NCBI GenBank assembly: GCA_038827615.1
Contig: JAWBNK010000001.1
Span: 682,290-746,289 of the forward strand
From: Thermosphaera sp.
GTDB taxonomy: Archaea; Thermoproteota; Thermoprotei_A; Sulfolobales; Desulfurococcaceae
Length of the DNA: 64,000 bases
Direction of reading: 5' to 3'
A program made the position numbers and the translations under genes. Of the stretch, positions 44,492-52,591 are shown one piece after another; within the stretch, counting starts at the first letter, position 1; every line of letters begins with the position of its first letter. The notes below the pieces were generated by a model. It was not told the origin of the DNA. It saw only the letters and a list, made by a program, of their open reading frames with translations, and did no database searches.

Positions 44492-45406
44492 ATGCCTAGA
44501 AGGGAGGACGAGTTGACACTACTCCTTGAACTCGTTAAACTACTGTCGGATAACGAGAAATTGTCATATATCACTGTTGAAAAAGAGCTGGGATTAAGCA
44601 AGGATGAGTGTGAAAGATTGGTTGCAATATTAAAGAAGTATTATATGCTCAGAGAGGAAAGGGATGCCGTGGTATTCTACAGAGGAGATAACCTGAGAGC
44701 TGTAAACCCGTGGGGCTGGAATTACATATACAGAGTCGTCGTAGGCTCTACCATGAATATGGCAAAGAAACACCCTCCATGGAGCATCATAGTAGCTGAA
44801 TACCAGGTCCTCGGAAAAGGGCGGCATGGAAAAACATGGATCGGTGGATTGGGTGGACTATGGATTACTTATAAGCTGAGAACACAGGTATCATCGGCTC
44901 AATTACTCCCAATAGCTATTCCAGTGTTAATTACGCGCCTTTTAAGGGATCAGTTGAAAATCGACGCTTTGATCAAATGGCCCAATGATATTATCATAAG
45001 CGAGAAGAAGGTTGCAGGAATTCTTCTCGAAGGAGAGGCTTCAGGAACCGACATAATAGCATATATAGGATTAGGCATTAACGTCAACAACGACCCTCCC
45101 ATAGAGACCGCCACAAGTCTAAGGGATGTAATAGGATCTATTGTTCCAAGGAATAGAGTGTTTAGTAAACTAACCGGCTGGATCTCGAGAATTGACAAGC
45201 TTGTCGACAAACCCGAGTTGCTTAGACTTGAATACTTGGAAAAACTTTCAACTCTGGGAAGGAGGGTGAGAGTAGTTCTTCGAGAAGGCGAGGTAGTCGG
45301 GGTCGCCCAGTCTGTTTCAGATATGGGCGAGTTGATCGTTGAAACAGGCTCGGGAAGCCTAAAAATCTCCTCGTCTGAGGCGTTAAAGCTCGTTCACTTG
45401 AATTGA
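44492..45406 (+). CDS. birA: Biotin-protein ligase BirA with N-terminal helix-turn-helix
   Basis: 304 residues. The first 70 residues form a winged-helix-like domain (YITVEKELGLSKDECERLVAILKKYYMLREE), the catalytic domain follows with GKGRHGKTWIGG (biotinyl-AMP loop), KWPNDIII and KVAGILLEG, and the last 45 residues form the SH3-like C-terminal domain (LGRRVRVVLREGEVVGVAQSV). It makes biotinyl-AMP and transfers biotin to a carboxylase or decarboxylase carrier; the N-terminal domain may also repress transcription. No biotin carrier gene is in the window. Confidence 0.9.
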   Translation: MPRREDELTLLLELVKLLSDNEKLSYITVEKELGLSKDECERLVAILKKYYMLREERDAVVFYRGDNLRAVNPWGWNYIYRVVVGSTMNMAKKHPPWSIIVAEYQVLGKGRHGKTWIGGLGGLWITYKLRTQVSSAQLLPIAIPVLITRLLRDQLKIDALIKWPNDIIISEKKVAGILLEGEASGTDIIAYIGLGINVNNDPPIETATSLRDVIGSIVPRNRVFSKLTGWISRIDKLVDKPELLRLEYLEKLSTLGRRVRVVLREGEVVGVAQSVSDMGELIVETGSGSLKISSSEALKLVHLN

Positions 45407-45410
45407 AAAA

Positions 45411-46757
45411 TCACTCGCTCGCTATCCTAGCTTTTTCAACCCATAGACCTGGCGTTATAACTCCCGCGGAGGCAAAGGTCTCCCTGGACAACCCCTTTAA
45501 GAGACTCCCTAGCCATTGATAAATATTCCCTGTTACCAAGATCCCCTTTGCCGAGCCAGTAACTTCACCTTTCCTCACAACCAAGGCATGTGTCGCTGTA
45601 GCTTTCACATCGCCATTATATGGGTTGCTCATCCAGTATCCAATTGTCTCGTAAACAATAATACCTTTATCGACCTCCATTATCAATTCATCAAGAGATG
45701 TATTGCCGGGTTTCAACACCAGATTAGTGGGAGACGGTGAGGGCGGTGCAGATGGAGATCTTCTGAATCCGTTTCCATAAACGCCGTTTCCTACTCTTTT
45801 AAAGGTATAATAATTGTGGAGAAGGGTTTTTACTACTCCATTCTCAACTAAAAACTTAGTTGACGTCGGCAAACCCTCGTCATCGAAGACCCTGCTCCCA
45901 ATCTCCAAAGGTATTGTTGGATCATCAATGATTGTAATATTCTCTGAGAAAACGCTTTTTCCTATTTTACCCTTCAAGGGACTTCTTCCTTCAACCACAT
46001 TTAATGCGGAAAATGCTGGAACAAGAGCGTACGACGTGATAGCGTTTGCCACGGGAGGGGTAATAATGAGTTCATACTCTCCATCATCAATTCTAACGCT
46101 CCTAGAGAACATGGTTGAGAGGCGCCCCGTCTCCGCCCCTAGGCCCTCCAGTTCTCTGTAGTCAAATCTCCTATTCGCTATCCAAAAAGACTTGTCGGAC
46201 TCGCCCTCGGGCATCATCGATTTTGCAACTAAGTAAGCGTCAATTAGCGTACATTCATCGTGTTTGAAAACACCCTCCGAACTTACTACGGTGATCTTTT
46301 GTATGCCAAACCTGAAAACACCCTCCGCCACCAGTGCTCTTTCGGCACCGTTCCTCAAAGCCTCATCCTTTACAACGCTTATGAGGTCCTTTATCACCGA
46401 CAACTTCTCTTCATAATCCATAGTAATAATTTTCTCATCCCTACACAGAGTGGTTTTAAATCCACTAGCAGGCGGAGGAAACCCGCTCCAATGCGGATCC
46501 TCCATACTCGCCTTGACTATGGATAAGAGCCTATCAACAATAATGTCTTCGCTGAGTGTAACGTCATTAATGCTTACAATCCCGGTCTTTTTACCAATGG
46601 TCCCCCTTACACCCATTGAGATAGAATTGGATGAGAATGTCTTCTTGACCTTGTCGTTGGATATCGCGATGCTAGTTTCTTCAGACTCCAAAAGGTATAT
46701 CTCAATTCCTTCCAGCCCTTTGGAAAGCCCTGTATTGATTAGTCTCTCCCAATCCAT
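45411..46757 (-). CDS. TldE/PmbA-type subunit of the TldD/E protease
   Basis: 448 residues. Homologous in layout to TldD but lacking the metal HExxxH motif, as expected of TldE (PmbA). Conserved pieces include the N-terminal EGIEIYLLESEETSIAI and the C-terminal GYWMSNPYNGDVKATATHALVVRKGEVTG. TldD/E form a heterodimeric metalloprotease that degrades small unfolded peptides and matures some RiPPs. Lies two bases after tldD. Confidence 0.9.
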   Translation of the reverse strand: MDWERLINTGLSKGLEGIEIYLLESEETSIAISNDKVKKTFSSNSISMGVRGTIGKKTGIVSINDVTLSEDIIVDRLLSIVKASMEDPHWSGFPPPASGFKTTLCRDEKIITMDYEEKLSVIKDLISVVKDEALRNGAERALVAEGVFRFGIQKITVVSSEGVFKHDECTLIDAYLVAKSMMPEGESDKSFWIANRRFDYRELEGLGAETGRLSTMFSRSVRIDDGEYELIITPPVANAITSYALVPAFSALNVVEGRSPLKGKIGKSVFSENITIIDDPTIPLEIGSRVFDDEGLPTSTKFLVENGVVKTLLHNYYTFKRVGNGVYGNGFRRSPSAPPSPSPTNLVLKPGNTSLDELIMEVDKGIIVYETIGYWMSNPYNGDVKATATHALVVRKGEVTGSAKGILVTGNIYQWLGSLLKGLSRETFASAGVITPGLWVEKARIASE

Positions 46758-46759
46758 GT

Positions 46760-48160
46760 TTAAGCACCCAACACGAAACTTCTTATTCTAACGTGTGGCC
46801 CTCCGTCTCCAACTCTAACCGTTTGCCCACTCTTACCACATCCACCAAACACGCTTGTTTTCACAATTAAGTCTTTTCCGACAGCGTCAACCCTCTTTAA
46901 CGTGTCTAAGATCGAACCTGTTAACATAACACCCTTCACTAGCTTAACTGGCTCTCCATTCTCCAGTATAAAACTAGGACCACTAGTAAAAGTAAAGAAC
47001 CCCGTTAGAGGATTCACCTCGCCTCCCAATGCTCCCTTGCCCTTTATATACAATCCCCTTCTTGTGTCTTTGAAAATCTCTTCTACACTCCAGTCTCCAG
47101 GTAACATGTAAGTGTTAGTCTGTCTTACTAGGATGGGGTGATTGTAAGACATAACCCTTGCATTACCGGTGGGTGCGCCTCCAAGGGCTTTAGCTGTAGA
47201 CAAACTATGGAGGAATGATCTCAATACTCCGTTTTCCACAGTGAATACTTTTGTCTTCGGGGTTCCTTCATCATCATACGGAACATATACGCCTCCATTA
47301 ACGCGCCCATCATCCACTATCGAGACGAGGGGGCTAGCAACCTGTTGCCCTAACCTTCCACCTAAAACACTACCTCCTGCCTCCACAATGTCGGCTTCCG
47401 AAGCATGTCCAAAGGCTTCATGGAGCATTAGCCCGACCATCTCATTATCAAGTATAATGTCATATTTCCCTGGCTCTATTCTAGGAGCCTTCAGCGATTC
47501 CAGTAAAATTTTTGCATTCACTAAGGCATACTCCTCGTGATCAAATGTTTTCAAAAACTCCCAACCACTTACTCTGGACTCCGAGTCTGACAGGGACTCG
47601 TATGTGGTTTCTGAGTGTGCTACAAGCCTACAGCCAATTCCTATCATTCTTCTCGTGAAATCTACGTGATCTCCATTACTAGATACGTATACACGCCTAT
47701 CTAACTCGAAACCATAAGGGAGAATTATACTCGAGATCTCGGGGTACTGCTTCAACTTATCGTACATTAGTTTCAATATCTCAATCTTTTCATTCAAATC
47801 GACATCTAATGGATCGATTCCGAAATGACTTATGATCTTATCTTTTATTGTTCTTCGCGACTCCAATATTACTGGACTGGTGAGTGTTCCCAGCGACCTA
47901 GCGATTTTGATGGCCTTATCAACAGCTTGACGCAAACTGTCAGTCTTAAAATTGTTCGTGAAAAAGTATCCAACGCGATTGTTCACCAAAACCCTTATTC
48001 CAATCCCCTTCGAGATAGATACTCCCACGTTCCTTAGGACCCCGTTGTCGAGTATGATGTTTTCATACACATGCTCCTGGTATCTCACATCGGCGAAATC
48101 CGCCCCTGCTCTGAGAGCATAATCAACCATAGAATTAACATCTATATCCATATTTCTCAT
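46760..48160 (-). CDS. tldD: TldD-type metalloprotease subunit
   Basis: About 466 residues. The zinc motif is LMLHEAFGHASEADIVEAG (HExxxH) and the C-terminal half has GCGKSGQTVRVGDGGPHVRIRSF. ATG 48160 is preferred over TTG 48163 because a TATA (TTTTTATATTC on the minus strand, 48181-48192) lies about 26 bases upstream, implying a leaderless message; ATG 48151 is also possible. It forms the active subunit of TldD/E with the next gene. Confidence 0.92.
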   Translation of the reverse strand: MRNMDIDVNSMVDYALRAGADFADVRYQEHVYENIILDNGVLRNVGVSISKGIGIRVLVNNRVGYFFTNNFKTDSLRQAVDKAIKIARSLGTLTSPVILESRRTIKDKIISHFGIDPLDVDLNEKIEILKLMYDKLKQYPEISSIILPYGFELDRRVYVSSNGDHVDFTRRMIGIGCRLVAHSETTYESLSDSESRVSGWEFLKTFDHEEYALVNAKILLESLKAPRIEPGKYDIILDNEMVGLMLHEAFGHASEADIVEAGGSVLGGRLGQQVASPLVSIVDDGRVNGGVYVPYDDEGTPKTKVFTVENGVLRSFLHSLSTAKALGGAPTGNARVMSYNHPILVRQTNTYMLPGDWSVEEIFKDTRRGLYIKGKGALGGEVNPLTGFFTFTSGPSFILENGEPVKLVKGVMLTGSILDTLKRVDAVGKDLIVKTSVFGGCGKSGQTVRVGDGGPHVRIRSFVLGA

Positions 48161-48180
48161 CAAACAATCATTATTAAAGT

Positions 48181-48192
48181 CGAATATAAAAA
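48181..48192. promoter_or_regulatory. TATA-like box readable in both directions (tldD and a candidate ncRNA)
   Basis: GAATATAAAAAT reads as a TATA box on either strand. Leftward it is about 26 bases from the tldD ATG; rightward it is about 35-40 bases before the candidate C/D RNA's C box. Assigned by position and composition only. Confidence 0.4.
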
Positions 48193-48222
48193 TGATAAAT
48201 AGCTGTGTTCATATAAACTATC

Positions 48223-48285
48223 ATGATGCTGAGGGTCCCGAACTCTACCGAGAATAGAAACGATGAAGAAGCGGTGGCTGTCTGA
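48223..48285 (+). ncRNA. Candidate C/D box sRNA
   Basis: In the gap between tldD and the ECF T-component gene lie C (ATGATGC, 48223-48229), D' (CCGA, 48248-48251), C' (ACGATGA, 48260-48266) and D (CTGA, 48282-48285) boxes in the right order and spacing. C, D' and C' each have one mismatch; D is exact. Guide stretches of about 18 and 15 bases precede D' and D. Size (63 nt) suits archaeal rRNA/tRNA methylation guides. A TATA-like box lies upstream. I could not match the guides to a target. Confidence 0.38.
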
Positions 48286-48293
48286 GACTATTC

Positions 48294-48992
48294 TCAGAGC
48301 AAGAGTAAAATTATGAATGAGGAAACACTCAGAAGAATGTCAGCAATATACTGCTCTCTTACTAATATGATTGGGTTTTTTAATTTTGCATTCAACCTGT
48401 AGTAGCAGTACTCTTCGACAAACCGTCCCATCTCTAAAACTCCAGCAGCAACCACGGGGAGCCTCGCAGTAGCTTTTTCTTTCTTCAAGTAACCTATCAT
48501 AAGTGAATCTGTAAACCACCTGATTCCATATGGAACAAGCCTCCATACTAGCATTGGCATATGAACAAACCTTCTCTCTATTCCAACCCTCTTCATCAAA
48601 TTGGTAAGTGATGTAGGACTAATTATTACAAAAATAAAGATGACGTTGGATGAGACAACTATAGTTCTCAAGGCGATGAGGATGATCTCTAAGGAGCTAA
48701 GATTACTCCAGCCTAGCAAATTACTTATCAATGTAGAGAGACTCATGTATGTACCCAAGATGCCCGTTAAAAATAGAGTAGAGTAGAGCCATCTTACTCC
48801 CGGATAATAGGCTCCTAATGCTATCACTAGTATCCCTAAAATGAAGAGCCTTTCAGGATTTCTGATCATCAAGGTGATCACGGTCATGATGAACATTAAT
48901 TTCGGCAAAGATGAGGCGCGCCGGAAGCCTTCCTCGCCTCGGAGAAACAACACATTGTAAATTATAGAGATTAGGCTTGCTAAAAAATTCAT
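48294..48992 (-). CDS. ECF transporter T component (EcfT/CbiQ-like membrane protein)
   Basis: 232 residues with four or five hydrophobic helices in the N-terminal half and a polar cytoplasmic stretch near residue 140-185, with MLVWRLVPYGIRWFTDSLMIGYLKKEKA where EcfT proteins have their coupling helices (the usual Ala-Arg-Gly motifs are not clear). Its position directly after the double ATPase (four-base overlap) is the strongest evidence. It would link the ATPase to the substrate-binding S component. Confidence 0.72.
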   Translation of the reverse strand: MNFLASLISIIYNVLFLRGEEGFRRASSLPKLMFIMTVITLMIRNPERLFILGILVIALGAYYPGVRWLYSTLFLTGILGTYMSLSTLISNLLGWSNLSSLEIILIALRTIVVSSNVIFIFVIISPTSLTNLMKRVGIERRFVHMPMLVWRLVPYGIRWFTDSLMIGYLKKEKATARLPVVAAGVLEMGRFVEEYCYYRLNAKLKNPIILVREQYIADILLSVSSFIILLLL

Positions 48993-50281
48993 TGAACTCC
49001 GACCTCAACGATTTCGTCCAGAAACCTGGAAACCCTTTCATCATGCGTGGAAACGATAATGGTTAAGCCATCGTCAACTAATTCGTTTAATACCTCTAGC
49101 AACGCCTTAGCGCTGGCATCGTCGAGTCCAGCCGAGGGTTCATCAATAAGATATATTTGATAGTTCGCGAGAAGCGCGGAAGCCAATGCTAGTCTTCTCC
49201 TTTCACCCGAGCTTAACTTTGCCAGAGGGGATTGCAGTACTCGCTTCAGATTAAACCGCTCGGCCACCTCCAGCACTTTGGATTCATCGCCGCCGCTTGC
49301 GTAGATCAGTTCCTCCCAGGGAGTGGGCTTCGAAAAATATAGAAGCGGGTTTTCCGGAATATATATTCGTCTCCCTTTATATAGAACTCGGCCCTTGTTT
49401 GGTTTCAATAGACCAGAACATATTTTGAGCAGAGTTGATTTCCCGGAGCCGTTGCCTCCTACTAATCCTGTTATAATTCCTTTTTTCAAATTCAATGAAT
49501 AATTTTTAAATATGTAATCCCCTCCTGGATATCTAAACCATATGTTTTCCAAGGAGATTGCTACCTCATTGCTCACCCTATGAACGTGTTCCACGAATCG
49601 CACAGGTGACAGTAAATCTTCTCTCCATTCCCCTGTGTAGATGGTTCTCCCCTCGTTGAGGATTATCATCTTAGAGGCTATTTCCTTCCAAAAGAGGGGG
49701 TTGTGATCGACAACTATTACTGTCTTATTGTCTCTTAAACTCGATTCAACAACACTGTATAACATCTCTCTAGCATGTATATCTATGTAAACTAAAGGCT
49801 CATCAAGTATGAATATATAAACCCCTCTTGCTAGAGCCTCAGACCATAAAAGTCTTTGAGTCTCGCCTGCACTTAACCCATATGTTGGGTGCTTTAACTT
49901 CTTCCCCAAGCCCAGTTTCATTAGATCAAAAAACTCGCAGAGAAACCCGGAGACCGCTAACGAGTGACAGTATTCGGTTTCCACGGTATATCCTATTATA
50001 CCGTACCATGGCTCCTGCGGAATATACCCTACTTTCAAGTAGAACTCGTCCGGCGAGATCTCGTCTATTGAAATACCATTAATTAATACTGTTCCCTCGA
50101 GAAAACCCCCTGCCAATTTTATTGTTCCTGTAATAGCTCTCAAAAGAGTCGTTTTTCCGCTACCGGATTCGCCCATCACTACCATTAACTCTCCCGGGTA
50201 CAAATCAAACTCTATATCCCTTATAGCGAAGCCGCCAGGATATCCAGCCTGCTCTATCCTCGCGCTAATAGCGGGATGCAT
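48989..50281 (-). CDS. ECF transporter ATPase with two fused ABC domains
   Basis: 430 residues holding two complete nucleotide-binding domains. First: [14 protein letters not shown], signature LSAGETQRLLWSEAL, FILDEPLVYID. Second: GGNGSGKSTLLKI, signature LSSGERRRLALASAL, LIDEPSAGLD. Fused EcfA/EcfA' ATPases are typical of archaeal cobalt/vitamin ECF systems. The first domain's second half is less canonical (LVYIDIH after Walker B). Partner genes are the S component 55 bases upstream and the T component downstream. Confidence 0.92.
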   Translation of the reverse strand: MHPAISARIEQAGYPGGFAIRDIEFDLYPGELMVVMGESGSGKTTLLRAITGTIKLAGGFLEGTVLINGISIDEISPDEFYLKVGYIPQEPWYGIIGYTVETEYCHSLAVSGFLCEFFDLMKLGLGKKLKHPTYGLSAGETQRLLWSEALARGVYIFILDEPLVYIDIHAREMLYSVVESSLRDNKTVIVVDHNPLFWKEIASKMIILNEGRTIYTGEWREDLLSPVRFVEHVHRVSNEVAISLENIWFRYPGGDYIFKNYSLNLKKGIITGLVGGNGSGKSTLLKICSGLLKPNKGRVLYKGRRIYIPENPLLYFSKPTPWEELIYASGGDESKVLEVAERFNLKRVLQSPLAKLSSGERRRLALASALLANYQIYLIDEPSAGLDDASAKALLEVLNELVDDGLTIIVSTHDERVSRFLDEIVEVGVQ

Positions 50282-50336
50282 GATTAATGACCGTTGCCGA
50301 ACGTTTTTCAGAAGTGAGTATGATGGAAAAAAGATT

Positions 50337-51083
50337 TTATTCTTTACCGGAAAAACCAGCCCTTCTAAGCCATGAAGCGACAGGTATGGCGGTTGCCAAG
50401 CCTACCAGGGCTTGACCGATATTAACTGGGACCTCGAAAACAGCGTTTATCGGAGGGCGCTGGGTTAGTGGATTCACCACGAAGAATTCGTACAGGAAAT
50501 AACCTGCAACCATTATCAAACCCGCTATGAAAAGACTTAACGCTTCTGAAAAGTTAACCATGTTCCTAGATAGACTATATGTTGCGATGCCCCCGATCGA
50601 GAACGCCAAAATTATCCAAATCCATATCGGAATATTGAGTATTGGAGTATTTATCGATATGCCTATCCACTCTCCCGGTCCAACGTACACTTCCCCTGAA
50701 TACATGACAATTCCAAGGATTAAGAGGCTGGTGGTCAATGATCCTCCAGCGATCATCGAGTAATAGCTCTTATAGACTTTTGAAAGTCTCCTTGTTAAAT
50801 ACCCCGCCATATATCCTTCAACAAATTTTATCACTAACGTCCCAGGCGCGAATATACCATATCCGGTTGAAACATCAGCTAGAGCAGCACCCAATCCGCC
50901 TGCTACAGCTGCAACAATAGGTTCTGTTAGGAGGGCGGCTAGGTAGATCATTGATTCACCGAGATTGAAATATCCCCCTGTGGCTGGCTGATATATCTGT
51001 AACACTACAGTAGCCGAGTAAACCAGTACTGTGAAGACTACCATATTTATTAATCTGCGGGTCTCACTGACATTAGAACTCAT
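50337..51083 (-). CDS. ECF transporter substrate-binding S component (vitamin/cofactor uptake)
   Basis: About 248 residues from ATG 51083 (AAGGTGG just upstream). Six hydrophobic segments with the S-component hallmarks YFNLGESMIYLAALLTEPIVAAVAGGLGAALADVSTGYGIFAPGTLVIKFVEGYMAGYL: the pattern near the first helices of ECF S proteins for vitamins (COG4720-like). It lies in the order S, double ATPase, T. The bound vitamin cannot be read from sequence. The gene begins 50 bases after the PLP-fold protein on the same strand. Confidence 0.84.
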   Translation of the reverse strand: MSSNVSETRRLINMVVFTVLVYSATVVLQIYQPATGGYFNLGESMIYLAALLTEPIVAAVAGGLGAALADVSTGYGIFAPGTLVIKFVEGYMAGYLTRRLSKVYKSYYSMIAGGSLTTSLLILGIVMYSGEVYVGPGEWIGISINTPILNIPIWIWIILAFSIGGIATYSLSRNMVNFSEALSLFIAGLIMVAGYFLYEFFVVNPLTQRPPINAVFEVPVNIGQALVGLATAIPVASWLRRAGFSGKE

Positions 51084-51133
51084 TAAGCCCACCTTGTTGA
51101 GATAAATAGAAAATGATTTATTAAGTTCATTCT

Positions 51134-52465
51134 TTAAGTAAAACTTTCAATACTTTTGGGAAAATATTTTTTGACTCCCCCCTCGAATTTTACATCAAGA
51201 TAACCCATTCTAACCAAATGAGATAAATGCTGATAAACCGCCTGCGGAGTAATATTCATTCCGAGTTGCTTCCAAACCTCATATCCGGTGACTCCGGGCT
51301 TTCTCGAAATTACTTCAAGTATCATCTTCTTAGTAATGCCGGGGAATGGTGTTGAAAATCTTTTTCTAACAGGCCTGGCATAAAGAACTGGAGCTTTCAG
51401 CCCGTGTCCCGTGAGTAGTATGATCGAGTTCTCCCTAATCCCATACTTTAGAAAACCTGCGAGACTCACTGCTGAGGATGGTTCTACGAATAAGCCTTCT
51501 CGTTTAGACAGGAGTTTCGCTGCCCTAATGGCTTCCTTGGTGTTAATAACGACCACATCTCCATATTTCTCGATAATTTCTCTCACTGCTGGCATGATGT
51601 AGGGTTGATTATAACCAAGACCCGTTAACAATGTTTCTCTGCATTTTTCTACTGGTTTGAATAGCTGAAAGTACTTAGGGTTCGCACAGTGTTCGACGCC
51701 GATAAGCCGTGGAATCCTGCTGATGAGTCCTAGTTTAACCAATTCTTCAAAACCCCTGTAAAGACCGAGAAACGTGACTCCGCTCCCCAATGGCAGGAAT
51801 ACGTAATCTGGAGGATTTTTGTATTCCATAAATATCTCATAGGCAATTGTTTTCAATCCTTCAATAGAGAGGGGGTTGTGAATAGTTGATGCATCGTAAA
51901 TATTCGCCTTTCCACTCTTCCTTGACACAAGGTCGAGAAGCGAATCAATTGACTGGTCGCTCAAAACCAAGCTTGCCCCAAACGCTTTCATGAGTAAGGC
52001 TTTTTCTTCCTCAATCCATGAGGGGGAGTAAACAGTAACTCTTAATCCCGAGCGGGCGGCGTAAGCTGAAATGCTTACGCCCATATTTCCATCGCTCGCT
52101 AGAATGAGGCGCCTCACTCCACGCTCCAAAGCATCGGAGACTAGTAGGGGTGCTATTCTGTCTCTGAAGCTACCGGTCGGATTTCGCCCTTCATCTTTAA
52201 AGTATATATTCAATCCTTTGAACAATCTAGTCGATTCGAGCAATGGAGTATTACCTTCCCCCATGGTTATTTTAAAAGTGAATTTAGGGAGAACTCCACT
52301 AAACCTCCAGATCCCCCTTTCTTTTTCATTAATTCGAAATTCCAAGTCGATATCCGGAGAAAGTAACCCATTGCATAAGGGGCAAGTCACCATTTTTATG
52401 TCCGAGAAGGCTTCGCCACATCTTACACATTTAAATAACAATTCCACACCCCGAAAGGTCTCCAT
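51134..52465 (-). CDS. Threonine-synthase-like PLP-fold protein lacking the PLP lysine, with C-terminal winged helix
   Basis: 443 residues in three parts. Residues 11-33: zinc ribbon (C13, C16, C28, C31). About 50-365: fold type II PLP-enzyme core with GEGNTPLL, KDEGRNPTGSFRDR, ASDGNMGVSISAYAARSG, GSGVTFLG and EPSSAVSLAG. About 375-437: winged helix (MILEVISRKPGVTGYEVWKQLG, then ITPQAVYQHLSHLVRMGYL). In threonine synthase the motif is SFKDR and its lysine forms the PLP Schiff base; here codon AGA (plus-strand 52163-52165) gives Arg101. It is therefore unlikely to be an ordinary threonine synthase. A sensor/regulator that uses the fold to bind a ligand is my inference. Confidence 0.85.
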   Translation of the reverse strand: METFRGVELLFKCVRCGEAFSDIKMVTCPLCNGLLSPDIDLEFRINEKERGIWRFSGVLPKFTFKITMGEGNTPLLESTRLFKGLNIYFKDEGRNPTGSFRDRIAPLLVSDALERGVRRLILASDGNMGVSISAYAARSGLRVTVYSPSWIEEEKALLMKAFGASLVLSDQSIDSLLDLVSRKSGKANIYDASTIHNPLSIEGLKTIAYEIFMEYKNPPDYVFLPLGSGVTFLGLYRGFEELVKLGLISRIPRLIGVEHCANPKYFQLFKPVEKCRETLLTGLGYNQPYIMPAVREIIEKYGDVVVINTKEAIRAAKLLSKREGLFVEPSSAVSLAGFLKYGIRENSIILLTGHGLKAPVLYARPVRKRFSTPFPGITKKMILEVISRKPGVTGYEVWKQLGMNITPQAVYQHLSHLVRMGYLDVKFEGGVKKYFPKSIESFT

Positions 52466-52525
52466 CCATGAAATCCTGTTTACACCAACCTAAATAAGCA
52501 TTCGTTAGTTTAAAGAAACAAAATC

Positions 52526-52563
52526 TGTTCACTAGTCACACTGAAAGATTAAATTAGTGAACA
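52526..52563. promoter_or_regulatory. Long inverted repeat between the PLP-fold regulator-like gene and the MATE gene
   Basis: TGTTCACTA (52526-52534) and TAGTGAACA (52555-52563) are perfect 9-base arms, 20 bases apart. The right arm covers the likely MATE TATA (ATTAAATT, about 52549-52556) and the left arm lies upstream of the leftward TATA (near 52494-52502). It is a good operator candidate for a dimeric winged-helix protein such as the neighbouring gene's product. Confidence 0.5.
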
Positions 52564-52591
52564 TTCATTACCAATCCTCACAGTGATATTC

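Noticed and set aside
46450-47540. Several forward frames of 69-123 codons in the tldD/tldE region
   Set aside because: All antisense to TldD and TldE, which are intact family members.
48281-48298. Hairpin TCTGAG-ACTATT-CTCAGA at the end of the ECF T gene
   Set aside because: A perfect 6-bp stem, but it overlaps the T-gene stop and lacks a T-run in either direction; not convincing as a terminator, and it overlaps the D box of the candidate sRNA.
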